Of a stretch of 64,000 nucleotides of DNA, positions 17,238 to 26,369 are shown one piece after another; within the stretch, counting starts at the first letter, position 1; every line of letters begins with the position of its first letter. The stretch is from Brachyspira alvinipulli ATCC 51933 (lineage in GTDB: Bacteria > Spirochaetota > Brachyspiria > Brachyspirales > Brachyspiraceae). The DNA lies in the NCBI RefSeq assembly GCF_000518245.1, contig NZ_KI912403.1, forward strand, positions 444,600-508,599, written 5' to 3'. Under the pieces are notes generated by a model. It was not told where the DNA came from. It ran no database searches and worked only from the letters and a program-made list of their open reading frames with translations. Both the position numbers and the translations under genes were made by a program.

Positions 17238-17639
17238 AAAACATACTTAAAATTAAGTATAATATAATATTTTATTAAATTAAGATTTTTTAGAATAAAC
17301 TCACGGTTTATTTATGATTAAAATGTCTCGGGAAAGTAAAAATTCTGATTAAGATATGATAATATTGAACTACTTCCTAATAAATACATGTAATATATCC
17401 TGATAATTAATCACATAGATTGTGTTATAATAACATACAAATTTATTAATGTCAATATTTTCCGATAAACTTATAAATAATATAAAAAATTTTTAAATGA
17501 TATTATTATAATTTACTTAAAATATACATTATTGATATAAAACTAAAAAAATATGATACTATTTACTATTTTTAAATAATAATATATTATTTAATTATTT
17601 ACATTGTTAATTTTTGTTCAAATAAAAGGGGTCATCTTT
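17238..17639. other. Divergent intergenic region before the 17640 chemoreceptor
   Basis: It holds the promoter of the minus-strand 17237 gene. Towards the chemoreceptor there is only a weak TTGATA-N17-GATACT candidate (about 17532-17560) and the strong Shine-Dalgarno just before 17640. No further gene is seen. Confidence 0.45.
17427..17455 (-). promoter_or_regulatory. Promoter of the 17237 gene
   Basis: Minus strand TTGACA (17450-17455), 17-base spacer, TATTAT (17427-17432). Confidence 0.55.
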
Positions 17640-19457
17640 ATGTTAAAAAATAAAAAATATAGCTTAGTATTAAAATTTTTAATACCATATATGGCAGCAC
17701 TATTTATAATATGCAGTAGTATTTATATAATGTATATTCCGCAATATAAAACAAGATTTATAAATTCAAATAAATACAATATAACTGATATATCATCCAA
17801 ATTAGAAAATAATATAGAGTCTATATATGGAAGAATAAATATATTTTGTTCTTATGTTGAAAAAGAAACAGATCACAATAAACTATTAGAAGTGTTTGCC
17901 AATGTTCTAAAAAATGAAGAAGATTTAATGAATATTTTTTATGCAGATACTATACCATATAAAGATGGTGGAATCGTATTAAATACCTTGGGACAACTGC
18001 CAGGCGATTATGATCAAACTACTAAAGAATGGTATAAAAAAGCATTAGCTTCACAGGAAATTGTTATCTCTGAACCTTACATAGATGCAGTTACAGGAAA
18101 TATAGTAATAACATTTTCAAAGGCTATGTATATTAATGGTGAGTTGTATGGAATACTTGGAATTGATGTAGATTTTATAAAAACAATTAGTGACATATTG
18201 GAACAAAGTAAAAATTATAATTATGATATTAGTATAATAAATGACACAGGACTATATTTGTTTAATAAAAATGAAAGCTATATGTTAAAAGAAAATATAT
18301 TTAGTGATAATAAAATATCAATATATAAAAATGATATATTAAATAATAAAAACTACTATTGGATAGAAAAAGCTAATTCTTATATTACATCTAAAATAGG
18401 AAATACCAAATGGAATTTAATAGTAATTGCCAATAATGATGAATTAAAATCATCATTATTAAAGTTGCTTATATTAGTTATAGCTGTATTTATAGTATTA
18501 TCAGCTATAGAAACTATATTAGTTCTTTTAATAGCAATTCCTATATCAAGCACATTAGACAATACTATATCAATAATAAATGATATGTCTATGGGGAATT
18601 TTAATACATCATTTGACCAAAAAGAGTTAAATAAGAAAGATCAAACAGGAGATGTTGTAAGAGCCTTAAATAATATGCAGGAGAAACTTGGAGATATAAT
18701 ATTCAATATGAAAGATGAAATAAATGGTATTAATAATGCAGTTAATATCATTACAAATGGAAATATAAACCTATCTGATAGAGCCAATGCTCAAGCTAGT
18801 TCATTAGAAGAGTTAACAAGATCTATAGAATTTGTATTTTCATCTTTGAAGGACACTGCTGACAATGCTGGAAATGCCAAAAAAATGAGTGAAAATGTTT
18901 CTACTTCTACACAAAATGGTGTAAATGCTATAAATTCAACATCTGAAAGTATGTCAGAAATATCTGAAGCAAGTAAAAAAATATCTGATATTACAAAAAT
19001 AATAGAATCCATTGCTTTGCAAACTAATATATTGGCATTAAATGCTTCTGTAGAGGCTGCACGTGCAGGAGATCAAGGAAAAGGATTTGCTGTTGTAGCA
19101 TCTGAGGTTAGAAACTTAGCAATTAATGTAGGAAATGCTGCAAAAGACATAACAAGCATAGCAAATGAAACAGTAGAAAAAATACAAAATGGAAGTGCTG
19201 CTGTTCAAGCATCATCATATATATTAAATCAAATAGAATCATCTGTTAATGATGTGCTCACTTTATTAACTGAAATATCAGATGCTATCATAGAAGAAGA
19301 AAACAGTATATCTCAAATAAATACAGCTGTTATAGAAATAAACAGAATAACTCAGGATACATCAAAAATAGCTAATGAAGGAGCCAATGCAAGTAAAGAT
19401 GTATTAGATAAATCTAATAATATAGTTTCACAGGTTTCATATTTTAATTTTAATTAA
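17640..19457 (+). CDS. Methyl-accepting chemotaxis protein with dCache sensor
   Basis: 605 residues from the ATG at 17640, chosen because AAAGGGG lies 9 bases before it; a TTG further upstream has no such site. Membrane helix 1 is at about 12-32. A periplasmic dCache-type sensor ([30 protein letters not shown]) is followed by helix 2 at about 272-300, a HAMP linker, and the cytoplasmic signalling coiled coil. The conserved hairpin tip, [20 protein letters not shown], begins near 457; it is the contact site for CheW and CheA. The ligand is unknown, but this sensor type often binds amino acids. The broken receptor at 39162-40919 is its nearest relative here. Confidence 0.95.
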   Translation: MLKNKKYSLVLKFLIPYMAALFIICSSIYIMYIPQYKTRFINSNKYNITDISSKLENNIESIYGRINIFCSYVEKETDHNKLLEVFANVLKNEEDLMNIFYADTIPYKDGGIVLNTLGQLPGDYDQTTKEWYKKALASQEIVISEPYIDAVTGNIVITFSKAMYINGELYGILGIDVDFIKTISDILEQSKNYNYDISIINDTGLYLFNKNESYMLKENIFSDNKISIYKNDILNNKNYYWIEKANSYITSKIGNTKWNLIVIANNDELKSSLLKLLILVIAVFIVLSAIETILVLLIAIPISSTLDNTISIINDMSMGNFNTSFDQKELNKKDQTGDVVRALNNMQEKLGDIIFNMKDEINGINNAVNIITNGNINLSDRANAQASSLEELTRSIEFVFSSLKDTADNAGNAKKMSENVSTSTQNGVNAINSTSESMSEISEASKKISDITKIIESIALQTNILALNASVEAARAGDQGKGFAVVASEVRNLAINVGNAAKDITSIANETVEKIQNGSAAVQASSYILNQIESSVNDVLTLLTEISDAIIEEENSISQINTAVIEINRITQDTSKIANEGANASKDVLDKSNNIVSQVSYFNFN

Positions 19458-19467
19458 AGCATTGATT

Positions 19468-20505
19468 TTATATTTTTGTTATTAATTTTGATGCTATAAT
19501 AGAAGCATCCAAGTTTTCAATACATATATGATTATTAGGACAGTTTTTTCTTTTATAGCATCTAGCACATTCTAAATTTTCAACTCTTATAGTCTCTGAA
19601 TTTTTTGCTATAGGTCCTACTCTAACTTCACTGGTAGGTCCGAATAATGCTATAAGAGGCTTTTGAAATGCACATCCTGTATGCATTGGAAAAGAATCTA
19701 CAGTAACCATGCCTTTAGAATTCTTTATTAAATATGCAAGCTCAGGTAAATTAAAAAGCCCAGAACTATTTAACACATTATCAAACCCTTTAACTATCTC
19801 CAAACATTTTTCATTATAATCAGATGTAGCGGAAACTATTATCTGTATATCTCTTAATTTTTGTATCTCTTTAATTATTTCTCTTGATTTATTTACAGAC
19901 AAATCTTTTGTATCCCATCTTGAAAATGGAGATAAAACTATATATTCTTTTCTTATATCAAAATTACTTTCAATGTTATATTTTATATGTTCTATTTTTT
20001 TATTGAAATCTTCTTCTATAGTTTTAGGCAAAAAATAATCCAAATCAGTACCATCATCAGGACAATTAATAAATTTTAAAAAAGATATAAGACCAACTAT
20101 AGCATTTATATCCTTATAATAATTACTTTTAAATCCAAACCATTTTCCTTTAGCATATTTTTCTTTAGCATGACATAAATACAAAAAAATTACACTTCTT
20201 TCAAGTCCTTGCAAATCCATAGCTATATCATAATGCTCTTTTCTCACATCTTTTATATGAGATAAAAATTCTCTTATAGTTGAAAAAAACATCAATGGAG
20301 ATTTAAAAATTTCATTTTCATATTTATATATATCCAATACATAAAGTTTATTTATATATGGATTATTCTCAAGTATTCCTAAAGCACGTTTATCAGTTAC
20401 TATATCTATAGTGCAATCAGGTTTCCATTTTTTTAATGCTCTTATAACAGGAGTCATATGAAGAACATCTCCAAGTGAAGTTTGCTTTATTAAAAGTACT
20501 TTCAT
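19468..20505 (-). CDS. Glycosyltransferase family 9 (heptosyltransferase-like)
   Basis: 345 residues from the ATG at 20505, where MKVLLIKQTSLGDVLHMTPV is the classical GT9 N-terminus; the upstream extension from a TTG looks untranslated. The C-terminal domain has VTVDSFPMHTGCAFQKPLIALFGPTS, with the DS-P-H--A motif for the nucleotide sugar. It ends in a Cys cluster (CARCYKRKNCPNNHICIENL) seen in many family members. These enzymes add heptose or a related sugar to the lipooligosaccharide core in the cytoplasm. waaA (15008) and a GmhA-like isomerase (22794) lie nearby, which supports this role. The exact acceptor is unknown. Confidence 0.88.
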   Translation of the reverse strand: MKVLLIKQTSLGDVLHMTPVIRALKKWKPDCTIDIVTDKRALGILENNPYINKLYVLDIYKYENEIFKSPLMFFSTIREFLSHIKDVRKEHYDIAMDLQGLERSVIFLYLCHAKEKYAKGKWFGFKSNYYKDINAIVGLISFLKFINCPDDGTDLDYFLPKTIEEDFNKKIEHIKYNIESNFDIRKEYIVLSPFSRWDTKDLSVNKSREIIKEIQKLRDIQIIVSATSDYNEKCLEIVKGFDNVLNSSGLFNLPELAYLIKNSKGMVTVDSFPMHTGCAFQKPLIALFGPTSEVRVGPIAKNSETIRVENLECARCYKRKNCPNNHICIENLDASIIASKLITKI

Positions 20506-20588
20506 TATAACTAAACCTACATCATTATTAATATAAATAATAATATACATTTTTTTATAATATATCAACAATAATAAAAAATAAAAAA

Positions 20589-20649
20589 ATTACTACAAAA
20601 AGTATTGACAAAAATTACTTTACATAGTAATATTACTACATAAAGTAAT
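20589..20649 (+). promoter_or_regulatory. Three operator boxes ATTACT-N6-AGTAAT before the TrpX-like gene
   Basis: Boxes at 20589-20606 (last arm AGTATT, one mismatch), 20614-20631 and 20632-20649. The last two abut and cover the -10 box, and the first overlaps the start of the -35 box. A dimeric repressor bound here would block the promoter. Confidence 0.7.
20605..20633 (+). promoter_or_regulatory. Promoter of the TrpX-like binding-protein gene
   Basis: TTGACA (20605-20610), 17-base spacer, TATA-like TAATAT (20628-20633). It is embedded in the operator boxes. Confidence 0.75.
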
Positions 20650-20680
20650 TAAACTAACAATTTTAAAAAAGGACAAAATT

Positions 20681-21643
20681 ATGAAAAGGAATATTATTAT
20701 AATATTAGTTATTGTATTGATTACAACTTTTAGTATAAGCAAAGCAAATATAGGAAAGTCAAAAAATGAAGATATAATCAAAATAGGAATAAGCCAAATG
20801 ATAGAACATGAGGCATTAGATTTAATTTATAAAGGTATAGAAGATGAACTAAATCTATACTATAAAAACAGCAATAAAAAAATAGTTATAGATTATCAAA
20901 ATGCCCAGGGAGAACAGGCAAACTGTACTACAATAGCACAGAAATTTGTAAATGATAAAAAAGATATAATAATAGCAATAGGCACTCCTTCAGCTCAATC
21001 AGCAGTAAATTTAACTAAAGATATACCAATAATAGTTTCTGGTATAGGAGATCCTATAGGAGCAAAATTAGTTACAAATTTAAATAAACCTAATGTTAAT
21101 GTAACTGGAACAATAAACCTTCCGCCTATAGAAAAACAAATAGAGCTTATGCATACATTAATGCCTAATGCTAAAAAAATAGGACTTTTATACTGCTCAA
21201 GTGAAATTAATTCTTCATATCAAATAAAGCTAGCAAAAGAAAAATTAGATTCTTTAGGAATTGAATATGTTGACTTAACAGTAGCAAATGCCAATGAAAT
21301 ACAGCAAATAATGCTTAGTGCTGTTAATAAAGTAGATGCTATATTTTCACCAACAGACAATATCATAGCAAGCAGTATGGCTAATGTTGCTATGATAGAA
21401 GAAAGTGAAAAACTACCTGTTGTATGTGCTGATGCTTCAATGACAAAAATAGGAGGTACTGTAACTTATTCTGTAGATTATTATGAAATGGGTAAGGTTA
21501 CTGCCAAAAAAACAATAGAAGTTTTAGAAGGAACAAAAGACATAAAAAACATACCACTAGAAACTGTTGATAGTTATAATTTTATAGTTAATACTAATAT
21601 GATAACTAAATTAGGATTAAGCATACCAAATAATATTTACTAA
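20681..21643 (+). CDS. ABC transporter substrate-binding protein, TrpX-like (ABC_sub_bind)
   Basis: 320 residues. An N-terminal signal sequence lacks a lipobox Cys (TTFSISKA), so the protein is probably periplasmic and soluble or tethered by an uncleaved helix. The body is the PF04392 family: GISQMIEHEALDLIYKGIED, AIGTPSAQSAVN, PIIVSGIGDPIGAKLV, NVTGTINLPP and FSPTDNIIASSM. Known members bind tryptophan or other aromatic amino acids (TrpX) for a TrpXYZ importer. No permease or ATPase gene follows here; the gene is monocistronic with a terminator at 21696. Three tandem operator boxes cover its promoter. AAAGGA lies 8 bases before the ATG. The ligand is inferred from family membership only. Confidence 0.88.
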   Translation: MKRNIIIILVIVLITTFSISKANIGKSKNEDIIKIGISQMIEHEALDLIYKGIEDELNLYYKNSNKKIVIDYQNAQGEQANCTTIAQKFVNDKKDIIIAIGTPSAQSAVNLTKDIPIIVSGIGDPIGAKLVTNLNKPNVNVTGTINLPPIEKQIELMHTLMPNAKKIGLLYCSSEINSSYQIKLAKEKLDSLGIEYVDLTVANANEIQQIMLSAVNKVDAIFSPTDNIIASSMANVAMIEESEKLPVVCADASMTKIGGTVTYSVDYYEMGKVTAKKTIEVLEGTKDIKNIPLETVDSYNFIVNTNMITKLGLSIPNNIY

Positions 21644-21695
21644 TAAGCTAATATATAAAAATAATTCCATATTTAGAATTCTACTACATAATATT

Positions 21696-21727
21696 GGGCT
21701 TGTAATTATATTAATTATTACAAGCCC
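21696..21727. terminator. Bidirectional terminator between converging genes
   Basis: Arms GGGCTTGTAAT and ATTACAAGCCC form an 11-base perfect stem between the 21643 and 21737 stop codons, serving both strands. Confidence 0.75.
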
Positions 21728-21736
21728 ATAAATATA

Positions 21737-22669
21737 TTACTGTTCTAATAATTTTAATGTAGCAATTACAGGTAAATGATCACTTACAGAAGTCCATTCA
21801 ACTCCATCTGCTTCCGCAGAATTTTCTTTATTAGGTATATAAACATCAGCCTCCCATACTTGAGCTTTACTTGTAAATATATAATCTAATCCAATTTCAG
21901 GATTCTCAGAAGGCCAGGTTCTATTATCTATTGAAGAAGGTATTTCACATTTCCAATATCTCTCTAAACGTTTAATTGTATCAGAATTAATAGTATCATT
22001 AAAATCTCCGCACATTATTTTTATACCTCTTACATCCAATAAATATTCATCTATTGCATATATTTGAGACATACGAGTTTCTGGATTTTCATGCCAATCT
22101 GTATGAGTATTAATAAATGTTATAGGCACATCAAAATTTGGAACATCTATTTTAGTTATTAAAGCTACTCTTTGTTCATCACTTGAAGGCAACTGTAAAA
22201 CATGAGTATATATTATTGGATATTTTGAAAGTATAGCTATTCCGTAATCTCCTCCATCAAACTCTATAGTTTTGGCAAAATATGAATAATATCCTGTAAT
22301 TTCTGATATTATTTTTATTTGATCCACATTTCCGCTTCTAGCAGTATTAACATCTACTTCTTGTAATGCTACCAAATCAGGAGATACCTTTTTTATAGCT
22401 GCAGCAGTATTGCTTGCATCTATCTTTAAAGTCTTAGCACCTGATGCCATATTATAGGTCATAATTTTAATAGTTGGATTATTCTCTCTTATAATCTTAT
22501 TATGCAATACTTTCTTTAATAATGGATTATCCATATCATTTGTATTGCTTTGCTGTGAAGAAGTAGAAGATTGATTAGTATCCGATGTTTTAGTATCTGA
22601 AGTATTATTATTACATGAAAAAACAAATAAAAAAACTAAAATTAATAGAGTATAAAAACACTTATTCAT
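21737..22669 (-). CDS. Endonuclease/exonuclease/phosphatase-family lipoprotein
   Basis: 310 residues from the ATG at 22669, which has AGGA 8 bases upstream and starts a signal peptide with lipobox VFSC. The Mg-dependent EEP fold is clear: TYNMASG, VALQEVDVNTARSG, the THTDWH segment, CGDFND and SDHLPVIATL hold the catalytic Glu, Asp, Asn and His. Members cut phosphodiesters in DNA, lipids or sugars. A lipid-anchored extracytoplasmic enzyme may attack phospholipids or host molecules, but the substrate is not determined by these motifs. A promoter lies at 22698-22725. Confidence 0.88.
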   Translation of the reverse strand: MNKCFYTLLILVFLFVFSCNNNTSDTKTSDTNQSSTSSQQSNTNDMDNPLLKKVLHNKIIRENNPTIKIMTYNMASGAKTLKIDASNTAAAIKKVSPDLVALQEVDVNTARSGNVDQIKIISEITGYYSYFAKTIEFDGGDYGIAILSKYPIIYTHVLQLPSSDEQRVALITKIDVPNFDVPITFINTHTDWHENPETRMSQIYAIDEYLLDVRGIKIMCGDFNDTINSDTIKRLERYWKCEIPSSIDNRTWPSENPEIGLDYIFTSKAQVWEADVYIPNKENSAEADGVEWTSVSDHLPVIATLKLLEQ

Positions 22670-22697
22670 AAATAAATCCTTAAAATTATTTGTAAAA

Positions 22698-22725
22698 ATA
22701 GTAATACAAAAAAAATATTTGTCAA
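22698..22725 (-). promoter_or_regulatory. Promoter of the EEP lipoprotein gene
   Basis: Minus strand TTGACA (22720-22725), 16-base spacer, TACTAT (22698-22703). Confidence 0.6.
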
Positions 22726-22793
22726 TCAAATTTTAGAAAACATTTAAAACATTATTAATATCTTTCAAATTTTAAGAGATAAACATTAAGAAA

Positions 22794-23420
22794 TTATCTA
22801 TTTTCTTTAAAAAAGTGTTCTTCTACTCTTATACAAATTTCATGGTATATTACTTCATGATATTCCTGAGATATATGGGTTTCTTTTGCAGGTGCTTTAA
22901 TTGCAATATCAGCCATTTCTGCAAGTTTTCCTCCATTTTCATTTGTAAAAGATATAACTTTTATTCCCATAGCCTTAGCAAGTTTAACAGCATAAATAAT
23001 ATTCTTAGCATTTCCAGATGTACTTATAGCAATAAAAATATCCCCTTTATCTCCAAAACCTAATAACTGCTGTGCAAACACCAAATAAGGTTCTTTATCA
23101 TTAAGATATGCACTTGAAAGTCCAAGATGAGAAGTTAAAGCAACAGCTCTTAATGGAGATTCCAAATTATCAGCTATATATTCTCCGTCATCTATTTTTA
23201 AAAGCTCTTTTCTTATATCTTCTTTTATAGGACGTTTCTTTAGAAAACTTTTTAATAGCTCTCCTGCTATATGCTCGCTGTCGCATGCACTTCCTCCATT
23301 TCCAGCTATTAAAACTTTTCCTCCATTCTCATAACATTTTATTATCTCATCTATAGCATTTTCTATAGCTTTTTTCATAGGCTCTAATTTAGGCACTCTT
23401 TCAATTAATTGTTCTATCAT
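22794..23420 (-). CDS. gmhA: SIS-domain phosphosugar isomerase, GmhA-like
   Basis: 208 residues. The sugar-phosphate isomerase fold shows VLIAGNGGSACDSEHIAGEL near 37, a loop rich in charged residues, then FIAISTSGNAKNI and the C-terminal SQEYHEVIYHEICIRVEEHF. The Ser-Thr-Ser motif and the paired His/Glu residues match GmhA, which makes D-glycero-D-manno-heptose 7-phosphate for the lipooligosaccharide core. An extra 20-25 residues after the first motif (KKRPIKEDIRKELLKIDDGE) are also seen in some GmhA/DiaA relatives. The heptosyltransferase-like gene is 2.3 kb away. DiaA-type roles cannot be excluded. AAGGAAA precedes the ATG. Confidence 0.82.
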   Translation of the reverse strand: MIEQLIERVPKLEPMKKAIENAIDEIIKCYENGGKVLIAGNGGSACDSEHIAGELLKSFLKKRPIKEDIRKELLKIDDGEYIADNLESPLRAVALTSHLGLSSAYLNDKEPYLVFAQQLLGFGDKGDIFIAISTSGNAKNIIYAVKLAKAMGIKVISFTNENGGKLAEMADIAIKAPAKETHISQEYHEVIYHEICIRVEEHFFKENR

Positions 23421-23462
23421 TCTAATTTCCTTAAATTAATATCAATAAATTATATACAAGTT

Positions 23463-23903
23463 TTATATTTTAACAAGTAAATTATACTTAATATCATTAT
23501 ATATATCTTCTTTACTTACAGTATCGATACTTTCATAAAATCTAGCCTGTTTTTCAAAAGGATTATCAATATAACCATATTTTATACTGTACAAAATATA
23601 TAAAAATAAAAATTTAATAAATCCTAAATATTCTATTTGATATATATGTATAAGCTCATGTCTGAATAAATTACTGCTGCAATCAATATTGTCAAAAATA
23701 TATCTAGTTTTTACATGTATTCTTTTTGTAAATGGATTTGTTATAGCTATAAAATCTATATTGGAAATCCTGCTTGAAATCACTAAACTTAAACTTAGCA
23801 ATGAATTAAAAACATAAATAACATCGCCTACTTTTTTAGTTTTCTTTATTAGTGTATAATATATAATAATTATTAACACAAATAATATTATAATATATAA
23901 CAC
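23463..23903 (-). CDS. Membrane-anchored HExxH protein, putative metalloprotease
   Basis: 146 residues. An N-terminal membrane helix (about 1-18) leads to a domain containing LFRHELIHIYQIEYLG, an HExxH zinc motif, followed 25-30 residues later by YGYIDNPFEKQARFYE. This spacing of HExxH and a NPFE-xx-A segment is like the small zinc-dependent domains found near DUF4157-type proteins. Activity is not proven. A second hydrophobic stretch follows the motif (FIKFLFLYILYSIKYGY), so the catalytic part lies close to the membrane. It starts with GTG overlapping the TAG of the ankyrin gene by one base, implying translational coupling. Confidence 0.7.
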   Translation of the reverse strand: MLYIIILFVLIIIIYYTLIKKTKKVGDVIYVFNSLLSLSLVISSRISNIDFIAITNPFTKRIHVKTRYIFDNIDCSSNLFRHELIHIYQIEYLGFIKFLFLYILYSIKYGYIDNPFEKQARFYESIDTVSKEDIYNDIKYNLLVKI

Positions 23904-24565
23904 TATTCTATAGCACCATAACCGTTTAAAAACTCTACTAAACTGTCAGGCTTTTTATAATTTTCTTTAACATAGGAAAGAGCAGTTCTTCCATTTTTAT
24001 CTTTGGCATTAACATTAATACCATTATCGCATAATATCTTAGCTACAGGAAGCATATTCTCGCTTTTATCAGCAGACATAAAAACCATAATTAAAGCATT
24101 ATCACCATCATTATTTACAGCATTAATATTAACCTTATAATCAATTAAAGTTTTAACTACATCAGGATAAAGCTTATATGAAGCAACATGTAAGGAAGTT
24201 TCACCATACATATTAGATGAATTTACATCAGCACCATTTTTAAGCAGCATTTTTACAATATCATTGAAACCACCTGAAGCAGCCATTATCAAAGCATTAT
24301 AACCCACTTTATCAGAGATATTAACATTTGCTTTAGAATTTACAAGCAGTCTTGCAACAGCAGTATGTCCATGATGAGATGCAAGCATTAAACCGGTTAC
24401 TCCGTCCTCAGTTATAGCATCAATATTAACTTTCTTATTAATAAGAGAAACAACTGTTTCATATTGCCCTTCTTCGCATGCTTTTAAAAATTTTGTTTCA
24501 TTATCTGTTAACGGATAAAGAATGGAACAAAACAAAAATAAAAAAATAAAAATTATATTCTTCAT
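23903..24565 (-). CDS. Secreted ankyrin-repeat protein
   Basis: 220 residues from the ATG at 24565; a TTG two codons upstream is less likely because the ATG has AGGT 7 bases before it. A signal peptide (about 1-19, ending ILYPLTD) is followed by about six ankyrin repeats (for example TEDGVTGLMLASHHGHTAVA, DKVGYNALIMAASGGFNDIV) to the C-terminus. It has no lipobox, so it should be periplasmic or secreted. Its stop overlaps the start of the HExxH membrane gene. An ankyrin scaffold coupled to a membrane metalloprotease suggests partner or inhibitor roles, but that is inference. Confidence 0.87.
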   Translation of the reverse strand: MKNIIFIFLFLFCSILYPLTDNETKFLKACEEGQYETVVSLINKKVNIDAITEDGVTGLMLASHHGHTAVARLLVNSKANVNISDKVGYNALIMAASGGFNDIVKMLLKNGADVNSSNMYGETSLHVASYKLYPDVVKTLIDYKVNINAVNNDGDNALIMVFMSADKSENMLPVAKILCDNGINVNAKDKNGRTALSYVKENYKKPDSLVEFLNGYGAIE

Positions 24566-24761
24566 AAACAACCTATATACTATAATCTAATGCATATAAA
24601 ATATAATTAAAACGATATTTGTAAAAAAATTTTAATTATATTCTTTAATAAAACCTCAATATTGTAAATACATACCCTAAATAAAAATATATTACAAAAT
24701 CAATAATAATTAATGCATCATTTATAATATATAAAAAATTTTTTTTTAATCAAATATTTTA

Positions 24762-25418
24762 TTATGATAAATATTTTTGTTCAAAAAATTTCAGAGGTTT
24801 ATTAATTTGTCTTGCTATAAATCCAACGCATACAGCAGCAACCAAAGTTCCTTCCCTTACTCCTTCTAAATGTCCTAAACAAATCAAAACAGTAGTTATA
24901 GAAATTAACACCAAACTAACATCAAAAGCTATTTTTATATTACCAAATTTTACTGGAAATACCTGACATATTGCAAGAACTACACCCTCTCCAGGAGTTG
25001 TAACTAATTTAGCCATTACTTCTATACTAATACCTAAAGCAACTAAAAATATACCTAAAAAACATATAATCCATTGCTGAAAATAATTTTCATATACCAT
25101 ATCTTTTATCAAAAATTGAGAAAAATCTATCATAATACCAAATATAAACAGTGCAGGTATTTGAAGAAGTTGAAACAAATTATATTTTTTTCTCAAAATA
25201 AGAATCTGCATAATTATAAATACTATATTAACAATAATAGTTGTTTCTCCAACAGATAACCCTGAAATACTGCTTGTAACATAAGGCACACTTGATATAG
25301 GAGAAGTTCCCAAAGATGCCTTTATTGATAATGCTATACCTAAAGACATTATAGCAAGACCTATCAGTAAAATAAGGATCCTTTTTAATAAATGATCTTT
25401 TAATATTTTTTTATCCAT
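24762..25418 (-). CDS. YczE/YitT-type integral membrane protein
   Basis: 218 residues from the ATG at 25418, with GGAG 6 bases before it. About five to six membrane helices are visible. ALSIKASLGTSPISSVPYV and IEVMAKLVTTPGEGVVLAIC are typical of the YczE (DUF6198-like) family, whose members are thought to be transporters or sensors of unknown substrate. The ATG lies within the 3' end of the marR gene (8-base overlap), so the two form a translationally coupled operon and this protein is probably what the MarR regulator controls. Confidence 0.82.
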   Translation of the reverse strand: MDKKILKDHLLKRILILLIGLAIMSLGIALSIKASLGTSPISSVPYVTSSISGLSVGETTIIVNIVFIIMQILILRKKYNLFQLLQIPALFIFGIMIDFSQFLIKDMVYENYFQQWIICFLGIFLVALGISIEVMAKLVTTPGEGVVLAICQVFPVKFGNIKIAFDVSLVLISITTVLICLGHLEGVREGTLVAAVCVGFIARQINKPLKFFEQKYLS

Positions 25419-25848
25419 TTTCCACTCCGTTTTTATTATTTGATAAATTTTCATATATTTTTAGTAATAATGTTTTTAATAATATAATTTCATCATCAGA
25501 TAATTTCTCTATAGCTCTGCTCTCAACTTTATTAAAAATCATTTGCATTTTATCGGCAGCTTCAATCCCCTTCTCAGTTAAAGAAACATAAAGAGAACGT
25601 CTATTTCCTTCATGCTGTTTTCTCACAATTAAGCCCGCATTCTCCATACCAAGTAAAATACTTCCAACTGTAGCCTGTTCTATTTCACAATAATTGGCTA
25701 TTGTCTTTTGATCCATTTCCCTAAATTTTGATAAACAATACAAAATTTTAGGCTGTCCGGATGTAAGTCCTATCTTATTCGCATTAAACATTACATTTTT
25801 AACAAATATAGAATTTGATTTCATCAGTAAATAATGTAAGCTCTCCAC
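25411..25848 (-). CDS. MarR-family transcriptional regulator
   Basis: 145 residues, a typical length, starting with GTG at 25848 after GGGAGC. The winged helix-turn-helix spans about 30-100: SGQPKILYCLSKFREMDQKT, NYCEIEQATVGSILLGMENA and GLIVRKQHEGNRRSLYVSLT, the last being the wing. MarR proteins bind DNA as dimers and are usually released by small aromatic or toxic ligands. A perfect 30-bp palindrome over its own -10 box (25873-25902) points to autorepression. It shares an operon with the YczE-type membrane protein downstream. Confidence 0.93.
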   Translation of the reverse strand: MESLHYLLMKSNSIFVKNVMFNANKIGLTSGQPKILYCLSKFREMDQKTIANYCEIEQATVGSILLGMENAGLIVRKQHEGNRRSLYVSLTEKGIEAADKMQMIFNKVESRAIEKLSDDEIILLKTLLLKIYENLSNNKNGVENG

Positions 25849-25872
25849 TAATAAGCTCCCTTATAATAAGAA

Positions 25873-25902
25873 TTAATATAATAAGATACCTTATTATATT
25901 AA
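25873..25902 (-). promoter_or_regulatory. MarR operator palindrome
   Basis: Arms TTAATATAATAAG and CTTATTATATTAA are perfect, with a 4-base spacer. It overlaps the marR -10 box. A second short palindrome CTTATAATAAG (25860-25870) lies between it and the start codon and could be an extra site. Confidence 0.75.
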
Positions 25903-25921
25903 AAAATTTAAAATAAGTCAA
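25893..25921 (-). promoter_or_regulatory. Promoter of marR-yczE
   Basis: Minus strand TTGACT (25916-25921), 17-base spacer, TATAAT (25893-25898) inside the operator. Confidence 0.75.
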
Positions 25922-25965
25922 TAAAAAATACCCTGTCCTTGTATATTAAAAAAATAAAAAAGTTA

Positions 25966-25993
25966 TTGACTTTTAAGAAAGTTCGATTATACT
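25966..25993 (+). promoter_or_regulatory. Promoter of trxA
   Basis: TTGACT (25966-25971), 16-base spacer, TATACT (25988-25993). GAGGA (26014-26018) serves as ribosome-binding site. Confidence 0.7.
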
Positions 25994-26027
25994 AAAAAGT
26001 ATAAATAATAAATGAGGATGAACAAAT

Positions 26028-26345
26028 ATGTCAGTATTAGAATTAAAAACAGATAATTTTGAACAAGCTATATCTGGAGATAAAGCTATATTAGTAGACT
26101 TTTTTGCAGAATGGTGCGGACCTTGTAAAATGCAGACTCCTGTATTACATAAAGTAGCAGAAGAATATGCTGATAAAATGGGATTTGGTGCTGTTAATGT
26201 TGATGATTGTGAAGATATAGCAGCAAAATATGGCGTTCAGTCTATACCTACTTTATTAGTATTCAAAAACGGAAAAGTTGCTAAGAGAGCCGAAGGAATG
26301 AAAAATGAGGCTCAATTAAAAGAATGGTTAAAAGAATATCTATAA
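26028..26345 (+). CDS. trxA: Thioredoxin
   Basis: 105 residues, the standard size. The active site WCGPC is at 29-33, preceded by ILVDFFAE and followed by the cis-proline segment SIPTLLVFKNGK. It reduces protein disulfides in the cytoplasm, taking electrons from thioredoxin reductase, whose gene is not in this window. A single gene with its own promoter and a strong terminator (26370-26406). Confidence 0.97.
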   Translation: MSVLELKTDNFEQAISGDKAILVDFFAEWCGPCKMQTPVLHKVAEEYADKMGFGAVNVDDCEDIAAKYGVQSIPTLLVFKNGKVAKRAEGMKNEAQLKEWLKEYL

Positions 26346-26369
26346 TTTTTTAATTGCAAAGTAATTTTT

